Shown one piece after another: positions 7,137-16,421 of a DNA stretch of 64,000 nucleotides. Each line of letters begins with the position of its first letter. The first letter of the stretch is position 1. The notes under the pieces are model-generated. The model did no database searches. It was not told the DNA's origin and worked only from the letters and a program-made list of their open reading frames with translations. The stretch comes from Caulobacter ginsengisoli. Its GTDB lineage: Bacteria; Pseudomonadota; Alphaproteobacteria; Caulobacterales; Caulobacteraceae. The position numbers were made by a program, and so were the translations under genes. The stretch covers positions 248,001 to 312,000 of the forward strand of contig NZ_JAUSVS010000003.1 of assembly GCF_030814835.1 (NCBI RefSeq), in the 5' to 3' direction.

Positions 7137-8552
7137 ATGGCCAAGCCCGCCCATGTGCTGAGCGACTGGCGCCCGGAGGATCCGGCGTTCTGGGCCCAGA
7201 CCGGCAAGCCCATCGCCACGCGCAATCTGTGGATTTCGGTCCCCAACCTGCTGCTGGCCTTCGCGGTGTGGATGGTCTGGTCGATGGTGGTCGCCAAGCT
7301 GAAACTGATCGGCTTCAAATTCACCACCGACCAGCTGTTCTGGCTCACCGCCCTGCCGGCCCTGTCCGGCGCGACCCTGCGCATCTTCTACAGCTTCCTG
7401 GTCCCGATCCTGGGCGGACGGCTGTGGACCACGGTCTCGACCCTGTCGCTGCTGGCCCCGGCCATCGGCATCGGGGTGGCGGTGCAGAATCCCGACACGC
7501 CCTACTGGGTGTTCGTCAGCCTGTCCCTGCTCTGCGGCCTGGGCGGCGGCAACTTCGCCTCGTCCATGGCCAACATCTCGTTCTTCTTCCCCAAGGCCGA
7601 GAAGGGCAACGCCCTGGCGGTGAACGCCGGCTTCGGCAATCTGGGCGTCAGCGTCATGCAGTTCCTGGTGCCGATCGTCACCGGCCTGGCGCTGCTGGCC
7701 CCCATCGTCGGCGGCCCGCAGCTGTCGGTCGACAAGGGCACGGGCGTCACCGCCCAGGTCTGGATGCAGAACGCCGGTTTCGTCTGGGTGCCCTTCATCG
7801 TCGTGGCCGCCGCCGCCGCCTGGTTCGGCATGAACGACATCGCCTCGGCCAAGGCCTCCTTCGCCACCCAGGCGGTGGTGTTCAAGCGCCGCCACAACTG
7901 GATCATGTGCTGGCTCTACCTGGGCACCTTCGGCTCGTTTCTGGGCTTCTCGGCCGCCTTCCCGCTGCTGTCCAAGACCCTGTTCCCGCACATCATGGTC
8001 CTGAAGCTGGTCTTCCTGGGCCCGCTGGTCGGCGCCGCCTCGCGCGCCCTGACCGGCTGGGTGTCGGACAAATTCGGCGGCGAGCATGTCACCCAGGTCG
8101 CCTTCCTGGCCATGGCCGCCGGCGTGCTGGGCGTGCTGCAGGGCGTGGGCGCCTTCGGGGCCTCGCCGTCCTTCCCGATCTTCTTCGGCAGCTTCCTGTG
8201 GCTGTTCTTCTGGACGGGCGTGGGCAACGCCTCGACCTTCCAGATGATCCCCGCCATCGTGCGCAGCGACATGCCCCGCCTGATGCCGGGCGTGGCGGCC
8301 GATGTGCGCCTCAAGGCCTCGGAGATGGAGGCGGCGGCCATCGTCGGCTTCACCTCGGCCATCGGCGCCTTCGGCGGCTTCTTCATCCCCAAGGCCTTCG
8401 GCGATTCGATCAAGGCCACCGGCGGACCCGAGACCGCCCTCTACATCTTCCTGATCTTCTACGTGAGCTGCATCGCCCTCAACTGGGCCGTCTACGCCCG
8501 CAAGGGCTCGCTGCTCCACACCCCCCAACCCATCAAGGTCCCGGCAGAATGA
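7137..8552 (+). CDS. narK: Nitrate/nitrite antiporter, NarK2-type MFS protein
   Basis: Second NarK-family transporter, 471 residues with about 12 helices. It shares the nitrate-signature glycine stretches (LLCGLGGGNFASSMANISFF and a later GAFGGFFIPKAFG) but differs clearly in sequence from the preceding gene. By the NarK1/NarK2 pairing known in Pseudomonas and Paracoccus it is probably the nitrate/nitrite exchanger that removes toxic nitrite (inference). AAGGGAGA precedes ATG 7137. The stop overlaps the narG start in ATGA, so translation is coupled. Confidence 0.92.
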   Translation: MAKPAHVLSDWRPEDPAFWAQTGKPIATRNLWISVPNLLLAFAVWMVWSMVVAKLKLIGFKFTTDQLFWLTALPALSGATLRIFYSFLVPILGGRLWTTVSTLSLLAPAIGIGVAVQNPDTPYWVFVSLSLLCGLGGGNFASSMANISFFFPKAEKGNALAVNAGFGNLGVSVMQFLVPIVTGLALLAPIVGGPQLSVDKGTGVTAQVWMQNAGFVWVPFIVVAAAAAWFGMNDIASAKASFATQAVVFKRRHNWIMCWLYLGTFGSFLGFSAAFPLLSKTLFPHIMVLKLVFLGPLVGAASRALTGWVSDKFGGEHVTQVAFLAMAAGVLGVLQGVGAFGASPSFPIFFGSFLWLFFWTGVGNASTFQMIPAIVRSDMPRLMPGVAADVRLKASEMEAAAIVGFTSAIGAFGGFFIPKAFGDSIKATGGPETALYIFLIFYVSCIALNWAVYARKGSLLHTPQPIKVPAE

Positions 8553-11500
8553 GCAACACCCTCGACCGCCTGGCGTTCTTCACGCGCAAGACCGAACTCT
8601 TCTCCGACGGCCACGGCGTCATGAGCGACGACGACCGGGGCTGGGAGGAGGCCTATCGCTCCCGCTGGCGCCACGACAAGATCGTCCGCTCGACCCATGG
8701 GGTGAACTGCACGGGCTCCTGCTCGTGGAAGATCTACGTCAAGGGCGGCATCGTCACCTGGGAGACCCAGCAGACCGACTATCCGCGCACCCGGCCGGAA
8801 CTGCCCAACCACGAGCCGCGCGGCTGCGCGCGGGGGGCCAGCTACAGCTGGTACCTCTACTCGGCCAACCGGGTGAAATACCCGCTGATCCGCGGCCGGC
8901 TGCTGAAGCTGTGGCGCGAGGCGCGGGCCACCCGCGCGCCCGTGGCCGCCTGGGCCTCGATCCAGGCCGACGCCGCCAAGCGCCGCGACTACACCTCGAT
9001 GCGGGGCTCCGGCGGTTTCGTGCGGGCCACCTGGGACGAGGTCACTGAGATCGTCGCCGCCGCCAACGCCTATACGGTGAAGGAGTGGGGCCCCGACCGG
9101 GTGTTCGGCTTCTCGCCGATCCCGGCCATGTCGATGGTCTCCTACGCCGCCGGCGCGCGCTACCTGCAGCTGCTCGGCGGGGTCACCGGTTCGTTCTACG
9201 ACTGGTACTGCGACCTGCCGCCGGCCTCGCCCCAGACCTGGGGCGAGCAGACCGACGTGGCCGAGAGCGCCGACTGGTACAATTCCAGCTTCCTGCTGCT
9301 CTGGGGCTCCAACGTCCCGCAGACCCGCACGCCGGACGCCCACTTCTACACCGAGGCCCGCTACCGCGGCGCCAAGTCGGTGGTGATCTGCCCCGACTAT
9401 TCCGAGGCCTCCAAGTTCTCCGACCTGTGGCTGCCGGTGAAGCAGGGCACGGACGCGGCCCTGGCCATGGCCTTCGGCCATGTCATCCTCAAGGAATTCC
9501 ACGTCGACCGGCAGGTCCCCTACTTCCGCGACTATCTGCGCAAATACTCCGACCTGCCGATGCTGGTCCGCCTGGTTCCCCAGGAGGGGGGCTATGTCTC
9601 CGAGCGCCTGCTGCGCGCCGCCGACTTCGACGGGGCGCTGGGCGAGACCAACAATCCCGACTGGAAGACCGTCGCCGTCGACGAGGCCACGGGCCAGATC
9701 GTCGCCCCCAACGGCTCGATCGGCTTCCGCTGGGGCGAGGACGGCAAGTGGAACCTGGAGGAGAAGGACTCCGAGGGCCGCGAGACCAGACTGCGCCTGG
9801 GCCTGAAGGGCGCGCATGACCAGGTGGTCGGCGTTCGCTTCCCCTATTTCGCCAACGCCGCCTCGAACGGCTTCGCCTCCACCGACCATCCGGACGTGCT
9901 GGTCCGCTACGTGCCGGTCAAGCGGTTGATGCTGGCCGACGGCGAGGCGCTGGTGGCCAGCGTCTATGACCTGTTCCTGGCCAACTACGGCGTCGACCAG
10001 GGCTTCGGCGGCGACCACATGCCGGCCGATTTCGACGACCCGCAGCCCTATTCGCCGGCCTGGGCCGAACAGATGACCACCGTGCCGCGCGACCAGATCG
10101 TCGCGGTGGCCCGGGGCTTCGCCACCAACGCCGAGAAGACCAACGGCAAGTCGATGGTGATCATCGGCGCGGCGATGAACCACTGGTTCCACATGGACAT
10201 GAACTACCGCGGCGTCATCAACATGCTGGTGATGTGCGGCTGCGTGGGCCAGTCGGGCGGCGGCTGGAGCCACTATGTCGGCCAGGAAAAGCTGCGGCCG
10301 CAGACCGGCTGGGCGCCGCTGGCCTTCGCCACCGACTGGGCCCGCCCGCCCCGCCAGCAGAACTCCACCTCCTACTTTTACGCCCACACCGACCAGTTCC
10401 GCTACGAGACGGTCAGCGCCTCCGAGATCCTGTCGCCCACGGCGCCCGACGGCCCCTGGGACGCCTCGCTGATCGACTTCAACGCCCGGGCCGAGCGGAT
10501 GGGCTGGCTGCCCTCGGCCCCGGCCCTGAAGACCAATCCGCTGGCGGTGGCCAGAGCCGCCGCGGCGGAGGGGATCGACCCCAAGGCCTACACCCTGCGC
10601 GAGCTGCAGTCGCGCAAGCTGGAACTGTCCTGCCACGACCCCGACGACCCGGCCAACTGGCCGCGCAACATGTTCGTCTGGCGCTCGAACCTGCTGGGCT
10701 CGTCCGGCAAGGGCCATGAGTATTTCCTCAAGCACCTGCTGGGCGCCTCGCACGGCGTGCAGGGCAAGGACCTGGGCGTCATGGGCCGGCAGAAGCCCCG
10801 CGACGTCGCCTGGCATGACGAGGCGCCGGAGGGAAAGCTCGACCTGCTGGTCACCCTCGACTTCCGGATGTCCACCACGGCCGTCTACTCCGACATCGTG
10901 CTGCCGACGGCCACCTGGTACGAGAAGAACGACCTCAACACCTCCGACATGCATCCCTTCATCCACCCGCTGTCGGCGGCCGTGGACCCGGCCTGGGAGT
11001 CGAAGTCGGACTGGGAAATCTTCAAGGCCATCGCCAAGAAGTTCTCCGAGGTGGCCCCCGAGGTGCTGGGCGTGGAGAAGGACGTCGTCCTCACCCCCAT
11101 CCAGCACGACAGCCCCGGCGAGATGGCCCAGCCCTTCGACGTCAAGGACTGGTATCTCGGCGAATGCGAGGCCATCCCCGGCAAGACCATGCCGCAGATC
11201 ACCGTGGTCGAGCGCGACTATCCGGGTCTCTACAAGCGCTTCACCTCGCTGGGCCCGCTGATGAGCAAGGCCGGCAACGGCGGCAAGGGCCTGGCCTGGA
11301 ACACCGAGCATGAGGTCGACCTGCTGGGCGAACTCAACGGCCATGTGCTGGAGCCGGGCGCGACCGAGGGCCTGCCCCGGATCGATACTGACATCGACGC
11401 CTGCGAGACCATCCTGATGCTGGCCCCGGAAACCAACGGCGAGGTGGCGGTCAAGGCCTGGAAGGCGCTGGAGAAACAGACCGGCCGCGACCACACCCAC

Positions 11501-12280
11501 CTGGCCGAGCCCAAGGAGGACGAGAAGATCCGCTTCCGCGACCTGCTGGCCCAGCCGCGCAAGATCATCTCCTCGCCGATCTGGTCGGGCATCGAGAGCG
11601 AGAAGGTCTGCTACACGGCCGGCTACACCAACGTCCACGAACTGATCCCATGGCGGACCCTGACCGGCCGCCAGCAGCTCTACCAGGATCACCTGTGGAT
11701 GCGGGCCTTCGGCGAGGCGCTGTGCGTCTACAAGCCGCCGGTCGACCTGAAGACCACCTGGGTCAAGGACAAGAAGCCCAACGGCGAGACCGAGATCGTC
11801 CTCAACTTCATCACCCCGCACCAGAAGTGGGGCATCCACTCCACCTATTCCGACAACCTGCTGATGCTGACGCTGAACCGCGGCGGCCCGGTGGTGTGGA
11901 TTTCGGAGACGGACGCCCAGAAGGCCGGGATCGTCGACAACGACTGGATCGAGGTCTTCAACGTCAACGGCGCGCTGACGGCGCGGGCGGTGGTCTCCCA
12001 GCGCATCCGTGAAGGCACGACCTTCATGTACCACGCCCAGGAGAAGATCGTGAACACGCCGGGCTCGCAGATCACCGGCCTGCGCGGCGGCATCCACAAC
12101 AGCTGCACCCGCACCGTGCCCAAGCCCACCCACATGATCGGCGGCTACGCCCAGCTGGCCTACGGCTTCAACTACTACGGCACCGTCGGCTCCAATCGGG
12201 ACGAGTTCGTTGTCGTCCGCAAGATGACCAAGGTCGACTGGCTGGACGAGCCGGCGACCTCGAAGGATTTCGCACAATGA
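8549..12280 (+). CDS. narG: Respiratory nitrate reductase alpha subunit NarG
   Basis: Catalytic molybdenum subunit of the membrane-bound, cytoplasm-facing nitrate reductase, reducing nitrate to nitrite. 1243 residues, full length. The FS0 cluster ligands H50, C54, C58 and C93 and the Mo ligand D222 (in YDWYCDLPPASPQTWG) fall at the same numbers as in E. coli NarG. The N-terminus is of the usual uncleaved type with no export signal. ATG 8549 overlaps the narK stop, and its own stop overlaps narH in ATGA. Needs the cofactor made via MoaA and the chaperone NarJ. Confidence 0.98.
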   Translation: MSNTLDRLAFFTRKTELFSDGHGVMSDDDRGWEEAYRSRWRHDKIVRSTHGVNCTGSCSWKIYVKGGIVTWETQQTDYPRTRPELPNHEPRGCARGASYSWYLYSANRVKYPLIRGRLLKLWREARATRAPVAAWASIQADAAKRRDYTSMRGSGGFVRATWDEVTEIVAAANAYTVKEWGPDRVFGFSPIPAMSMVSYAAGARYLQLLGGVTGSFYDWYCDLPPASPQTWGEQTDVAESADWYNSSFLLLWGSNVPQTRTPDAHFYTEARYRGAKSVVICPDYSEASKFSDLWLPVKQGTDAALAMAFGHVILKEFHVDRQVPYFRDYLRKYSDLPMLVRLVPQEGGYVSERLLRAADFDGALGETNNPDWKTVAVDEATGQIVAPNGSIGFRWGEDGKWNLEEKDSEGRETRLRLGLKGAHDQVVGVRFPYFANAASNGFASTDHPDVLVRYVPVKRLMLADGEALVASVYDLFLANYGVDQGFGGDHMPADFDDPQPYSPAWAEQMTTVPRDQIVAVARGFATNAEKTNGKSMVIIGAAMNHWFHMDMNYRGVINMLVMCGCVGQSGGGWSHYVGQEKLRPQTGWAPLAFATDWARPPRQQNSTSYFYAHTDQFRYETVSASEILSPTAPDGPWDASLIDFNARAERMGWLPSAPALKTNPLAVARAAAAEGIDPKAYTLRELQSRKLELSCHDPDDPANWPRNMFVWRSNLLGSSGKGHEYFLKHLLGASHGVQGKDLGVMGRQKPRDVAWHDEAPEGKLDLLVTLDFRMSTTAVYSDIVLPTATWYEKNDLNTSDMHPFIHPLSAAVDPAWESKSDWEIFKAIAKKFSEVAPEVLGVEKDVVLTPIQHDSPGEMAQPFDVKDWYLGECEAIPGKTMPQITVVERDYPGLYKRFTSLGPLMSKAGNGGKGLAWNTEHEVDLLGELNGHVLEPGATEGLPRIDTDIDACETILMLAPETNGEVAVKAWKALEKQTGRDHTHLAEPKEDEKIRFRDLLAQPRKIISSPIWSGIESEKVCYTAGYTNVHELIPWRTLTGRQQLYQDHLWMRAFGEALCVYKPPVDLKTTWVKDKKPNGETEIVLNFITPHQKWGIHSTYSDNLLMLTLNRGGPVVWISETDAQKAGIVDNDWIEVFNVNGALTARAVVSQRIREGTTFMYHAQEKIVNTPGSQITGLRGGIHNSCTRTVPKPTHMIGGYAQLAYGFNYYGTVGSNRDEFVVVRKMTKVDWLDEPATSKDFAQ

Positions 12281-13803
12281 AAGTCCGCGCCCAGATCGGC
12301 ATGGTGCTGAACCTCGACAAGTGCATCGGGTGTCACACCTGCTCGGTGACCTGCAAGAACGTCTGGACGACCCGCAAGGGCGTCGAATACGCCTGGTTCA
12401 ACAACGTCGAGACCAAGCCCGGCATCGGCTATCCCAAGGACTGGGAGAACCAGAAGCGCTGGAACGGCGGCTGGGTCCGCAAGCCCAACGGCAAGATCGA
12501 GCCGAAGATGGGGGCCAAGTGGCGGATCCTGGCCAAGATCTTCGCCAACCCCGACCTGCCCGAGATCGACGACTATTACGAGCCGTTCGACTTCGACTAC
12601 GGCCACCTGCAGTCGGCCCCGGAGATGAAGGCGTTCCCGACCGCCCGGCCGCGCTCGCAGATCACCGGCCAGCGGATGGAGAAGATCGAGTGGGGGCCGA
12701 ACTGGGAGGAAATCCTCGGCGGCGAGTTCGCCAAGCGCAAGGCCGACTACAATTTCGAAGGCATCGAGACCGAGATCTACGGCCAGTTCGAAAACACCTT
12801 CATGATGTATCTGCCGAGGCTCTGCGAGCACTGCCTCAACCCCACCTGCGTGGCCGCCTGCCCGTCGGGCGCCATCTACAAGCGCGAGGAGGACGGCATC
12901 GTCCTGATCGACCAGGACAAGTGCCGCGGCTGGCGGATGTGCGTCTCGGCCTGCCCCTACAAGAAGATCTACTACAACTGGGAGAGCGGTAAGTCGGAGA
13001 AGTGCACCTTCTGCTTCCCCCGCATCGAGGTCGGCCAGCCCACCGTCTGCTCCGAGACCTGCGTGGGCCGCATCCGCTACCTGGGCGTCCTGCTCTATGA
13101 CGCCGACCGCATCGAGGCGGCGGCCGCGACGCCGGACGAGAAGGACCTCTACCAGGCCCAGCTCGACATCTTCCTTGATCCCTCCGACCCCGCGGTGATC
13201 GACCAGGCCCGCCGCGACGGCGTGCCGGAAGCCTGGCTCGAGGCCGCCCGCCGCAGCCCGGTCTACAAGATGGCCATCGACTGGAAGGTCGCCTTCCCGC
13301 TGCACCCGGAATACCGCACCCTGCCGATGGTCTGGTACGTGCCGCCGCTGTCGCCGATCCAGTCGGCGGCCTCGTCCGGGGCCCTGGCCATGGACGGCGA
13401 GATGCCGGACGTGAAGTCGCTGCGCATCCCGGTGAAATACCTGGCCAACCTGCTGACCGCCGGCAACGAGCCGCCGGTCGTCCAGGCGCTGGAGCGGATG
13501 CTGGCCATGCGCAGCTACATGCGGGCCAGGACGGTCGATGGCCGCATCGACCACGCCATCGCCGAGCGGGTGGGCCTGACCGCCGCCCATATCGACGAGA
13601 TGTACCGCTACATGGCGATCGCCAACTACGAGGACCGCTTCGTCATCCCAACGACCCACCGCGAGACGGTGGAGGACGCCTACGACATCAAGGGCTCCTG
13701 CGGCTTCACCTTCGGCAACGGCTGCTCCGGCGGCAAGACGGAACTGGGCCTGTTCGGGCCCAAGACGCGCTCGCGCGCCAAGACCCCCATGGAGGTCAAG
13801 TAA
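12277..13803 (+). CDS. narH: Respiratory nitrate reductase beta subunit NarH
   Basis: Iron-sulfur electron-transfer subunit carrying electrons from NarI to NarG. 508 residues. Four cysteine groups are visible: CIGCHTCSVTC near the N-terminus, CEHCLNPTCVAACP, CRGWRMCVSACP and CTFCFP...CSETC. The Trp in CRGW replaces a cysteine, which is the NarH hallmark giving one [3Fe-4S] and three [4Fe-4S] clusters. Start overlaps the narG stop (ATGA); the stop overlaps narJ (TAATG). Confidence 0.98.
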   Translation: MKVRAQIGMVLNLDKCIGCHTCSVTCKNVWTTRKGVEYAWFNNVETKPGIGYPKDWENQKRWNGGWVRKPNGKIEPKMGAKWRILAKIFANPDLPEIDDYYEPFDFDYGHLQSAPEMKAFPTARPRSQITGQRMEKIEWGPNWEEILGGEFAKRKADYNFEGIETEIYGQFENTFMMYLPRLCEHCLNPTCVAACPSGAIYKREEDGIVLIDQDKCRGWRMCVSACPYKKIYYNWESGKSEKCTFCFPRIEVGQPTVCSETCVGRIRYLGVLLYDADRIEAAAATPDEKDLYQAQLDIFLDPSDPAVIDQARRDGVPEAWLEAARRSPVYKMAIDWKVAFPLHPEYRTLPMVWYVPPLSPIQSAASSGALAMDGEMPDVKSLRIPVKYLANLLTAGNEPPVVQALERMLAMRSYMRARTVDGRIDHAIAERVGLTAAHIDEMYRYMAIANYEDRFVIPTTHRETVEDAYDIKGSCGFTFGNGCSGGKTELGLFGPKTRSRAKTPMEVK

Positions 13804-14510
13804 TGTCCCTCAGCTATCGGGCGCTGGCCCTGCTGCTCAGCTACCCCTCGCCGGCCAATCGGGCCCTGCTCGCCGACGCCGCGGCCGTGCTGCGGGCCGA
13901 CGCCCGCCTGCCCTCCGCCGTCCGCCGGGCCCTCGGCAAGCTCGCCGAAGACCTCGCCGCCGCCGACATCTACGAGGCCCAGGAGCGCTATGTCTGGCTC
14001 TTCGACCGCACCCGCTCCCTGTCGCTGAACCTCTATGAGCACGTGCACGGCGAGAGCCGCGATCGCGGTCCGGCGATGGTGGCGCTGCTGGAGCTCTACC
14101 GGTCCAAGGGCCTGGAGCTGTCGGCCAACGAGCTGCCCGACCATCTGCCGGTGTTCCTGGAATTCCTCTCGACCCTGCCCGACGAGGAGGCCGTCTCGCT
14201 GCTGGGCGAGGCCAGTCACGTGCTGAGCGCGCTGGGCGAGCGGCTGCACAAGCGCCAGAGCCCGTATCGCGCGGTGTTCGGCGCCCTGACCGCCCTGGCC
14301 GCCGATCCGGCTGACGCCGAGGCCCTGGCCTCGCTGATGGCCGAGCCTGACGACAATCCCGACGACCTGGAAGCCATCGACAGGCTGTGGGCCGAGACCG
14401 CCGTCAGCTTCGGGCCCTCCGACGTCGGCTGCCCCAAGGCCGACGTGCTGGTGAAGGCCATGAACGCTACGCCCCGGCCGGCGCGCCCCCGCGCCGCCGC
14501 GGCCGTCTGA
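13803..14510 (+). CDS. narJ: Nitrate reductase assembly chaperone NarJ (delta)
   Basis: Cytoplasmic chaperone of the TorD/NarJ type that holds NarGH during cofactor insertion and membrane docking. 235 residues, mostly helical, with the family segment YVWLFDRTRSLSLNLYEHVHG and LPVFLEFLS. The C-terminal tail is Ala/Arg/Pro-rich. Start overlaps the narH stop by one base; narI follows after 10 bases. Confidence 0.95.
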   Translation: MSLSYRALALLLSYPSPANRALLADAAAVLRADARLPSAVRRALGKLAEDLAAADIYEAQERYVWLFDRTRSLSLNLYEHVHGESRDRGPAMVALLELYRSKGLELSANELPDHLPVFLEFLSTLPDEEAVSLLGEASHVLSALGERLHKRQSPYRAVFGALTALAADPADAEALASLMAEPDDNPDDLEAIDRLWAETAVSFGPSDVGCPKADVLVKAMNATPRPARPRAAAAV

Positions 14511-14520
14511 GGAACACCCC

Positions 14521-15291
14521 ATGGACCTCAACCAGATCGCCTTTGGCGTCTATCCCTACATCGCGCTGGCCGTGCTGGTGCTGGGCTCGGTGATCCGCTT
14601 CGACCGCGAGCCCTACACCTGGCGCTCGGGCTCCTCCCAGCTGCTGCGGCGCAAGCAGCTGGTCATGGGCTCGGTGCTGTTCCACCTGGGCGTCCTGATG
14701 ATCTTCGGTGGCCATTTCGTGGGCCTCTTGACCCCGATCTGGGTCTTCGACGCGCTGCACGTACCACACAGCGCCAAGCAGATGCTGGCCATTGTCGCCG
14801 GCGGCCTGGCGGGGGCGCTGGCCCTGGTCGGCGGCGGCCTCTTGCTGCACCGCCGGCTGTTCGACCCGCGCATCCGCAAGACCTCCAGCTTCGGCGACAC
14901 CGCCATCCTGGTCATCCTGATGATCCAGCTGCTGCTGGGCCTCAGCACCATCCCGGTGTCGCTGCAGCATCGCGACGGCCACGAGATGCTGAAGTTCATG
15001 CAATGGGCCCAGGGGGTGTTCACCTTCCAGCCGGGCGTGGCCGGCTACGTCGCCGACGTCCACTGGGTGTTCAAGGCGCACCTGATGCTGGGCATGACCA
15101 TCCTGCTGGTCTTCCCCTTCACCCGCCTGGTCCACATGCTGTCGGCGCCGATCTGGTACCTCAATCGCCGCGGCTGGCAGCTGGTTCGCACCCGGCGCGT
15201 CCTGCCCCGCCGGGCCGAGACCCTGCCGCCCGTCTATTCCCAGTCGATCGTCGCCGCTCGCCGGCCGACCCCGCTGAAGGGAGCCGAATAG
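14521..15291 (+). CDS. narI: Respiratory nitrate reductase gamma subunit NarI (cytochrome b)
   Basis: Di-heme b membrane anchor that oxidises quinol and passes electrons to NarH. Five hydrophobic segments in 256 residues. Candidate heme-ligand histidines are H55 and H65 in the second segment and paired His in the last (HWVFKAHLM... RLVHMLSAPIWYLNRRG). The C-terminal 30 residues extend somewhat beyond the usual length. Start is 10 bases after narJ with a GAGGAA site. Confidence 0.96.
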   Translation: MDLNQIAFGVYPYIALAVLVLGSVIRFDREPYTWRSGSSQLLRRKQLVMGSVLFHLGVLMIFGGHFVGLLTPIWVFDALHVPHSAKQMLAIVAGGLAGALALVGGGLLLHRRLFDPRIRKTSSFGDTAILVILMIQLLLGLSTIPVSLQHRDGHEMLKFMQWAQGVFTFQPGVAGYVADVHWVFKAHLMLGMTILLVFPFTRLVHMLSAPIWYLNRRGWQLVRTRRVLPRRAETLPPVYSQSIVAARRPTPLKGAE

Positions 15292-15293
15292 CC

Positions 15294-16421
15294 ATGCGCG
15301 CACTGGTCATCGACGGGGTCGAGATCCCCGAGGCTCTGCTGGCGCAGGAAGCCCAGAACCATCCCGGCGGCTCGGCGGCCGAGGCCCGCGCCGCGGCCGG
15401 CCACGCCCTGGCCATCCGCGCCCTGCTGCTGCATCGCGCCCTGGAACTGGGTCTGGAGACCACGGGCCAGTTCGACGAGCGGGGCCGCGAGGAGACGCTC
15501 GAGGAGGCGCTGATCCGCGAACTGCTGGACGCCGAGGTTGAGGTCGCCTCGCCCAGCGACGCGGAATGCCGGCGGGTTTATGACGCCGCGCCGGGACGGT
15601 TCCGTACCCCGGCGCTCACCGAGGCGTCCCATATTCTGATCGAGCCGCGCTTGAGCGAGCGGGGGGGCGAAGACCATGCGGCCATCCACGCCGCCCATGA
15701 CGTGGCGGCGGCGATGATCCTGACCCTGGCGGCCGGAGCCGACGGCTTCGCCGCCCTGGCCCGGCAGCATTCCGACTGTCCCTCCGGCGTCACGGGCGGA
15801 TCGCTGGGCCAGCTGAGCCCGGGCGACCTGGTCCCCGAGATCGAACGGGTCCTGGCCGGCCTGGCCCCCGGCGAGGTCGCCGCCCAGCCGGTGCGCTCGC
15901 GCTTCGGCTGGCATGTGCTGCGGCTCGACCGCCGGATCGAGGGCCGCCAGCTGCCGTTCGAAATGGTCGTCGAGGTCATCCGCCTGCATCTCGAGAGCCG
16001 GGCCTGGACGTCGGCGGCGGCCCGTTATGTGGCCGAGCTCACGGCCCAGGCTCGCGGGCAGGGGGTCGCGCTGACCCTCACCGACGATGGCGGCGTGCGG
16101 CAGGGCTCGGCCACACTGGGCGACTTCCTGGGCGACACCGGGGCCGCCGAGCGGCTGGTTCCCTGGCTGGACGCCGTCGACGCGGACCTGGGCCGGCGCC
16201 TGGCCGCCGCCGCCCTGGCCGCCGATGAGACGCCCCCTGACTTCGCCCGCGCCGCCATGGCTGAGTTCGTGGCCGACGCCAATGACGAGCGCTGGACCCA
16301 GCTGATCTCCGCCGCCCGCGATAGCGAGGATCCCGCCCTGGCCTGCCTGGCCGCCGTGCTGCGCTCGAAACTGGTTCCGGCCAGGAAGGTCTTCACCGTC
16401 ATCCGCAGGGTCGCCTCATGA
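15294..16421 (+). CDS. PpiC-type peptidyl-prolyl isomerase of the nar operon
   Basis: 375 residues. The central part (about 110-205) is a parvulin domain with the family landmarks ASHILIEP, FAALARQHSDCPSG, GGSLGQLSPGDLV and PVRSRFGWHVLRL. There is no signal peptide, so it probably acts in the cytoplasm on NarGHI assembly; a PpiC gene at this place is known from Pseudomonas nar operons. The N-terminal (1-105) and C-terminal (about 215-375) helical parts have no recognised domain. It starts 2 bases after narI and overlaps the next gene in ATGA. Confidence 0.88.
   Translation: MRALVIDGVEIPEALLAQEAQNHPGGSAAEARAAAGHALAIRALLLHRALELGLETTGQFDERGREETLEEALIRELLDAEVEVASPSDAECRRVYDAAPGRFRTPALTEASHILIEPRLSERGGEDHAAIHAAHDVAAAMILTLAAGADGFAALARQHSDCPSGVTGGSLGQLSPGDLVPEIERVLAGLAPGEVAAQPVRSRFGWHVLRLDRRIEGRQLPFEMVVEVIRLHLESRAWTSAAARYVAELTAQARGQGVALTLTDDGGVRQGSATLGDFLGDTGAAERLVPWLDAVDADLGRRLAAAALAADETPPDFARAAMAEFVADANDERWTQLISAARDSEDPALACLAAVLRSKLVPARKVFTVIRRVAS

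Noticed and set aside
8492-12277. Open frame of 1261 codons antisense to narG
   Set aside because: It mirrors narG codons in a GC-rich genome, has low-complexity Asp/Gly/Ala/Arg composition and no start signals; narG is certain on the other strand.
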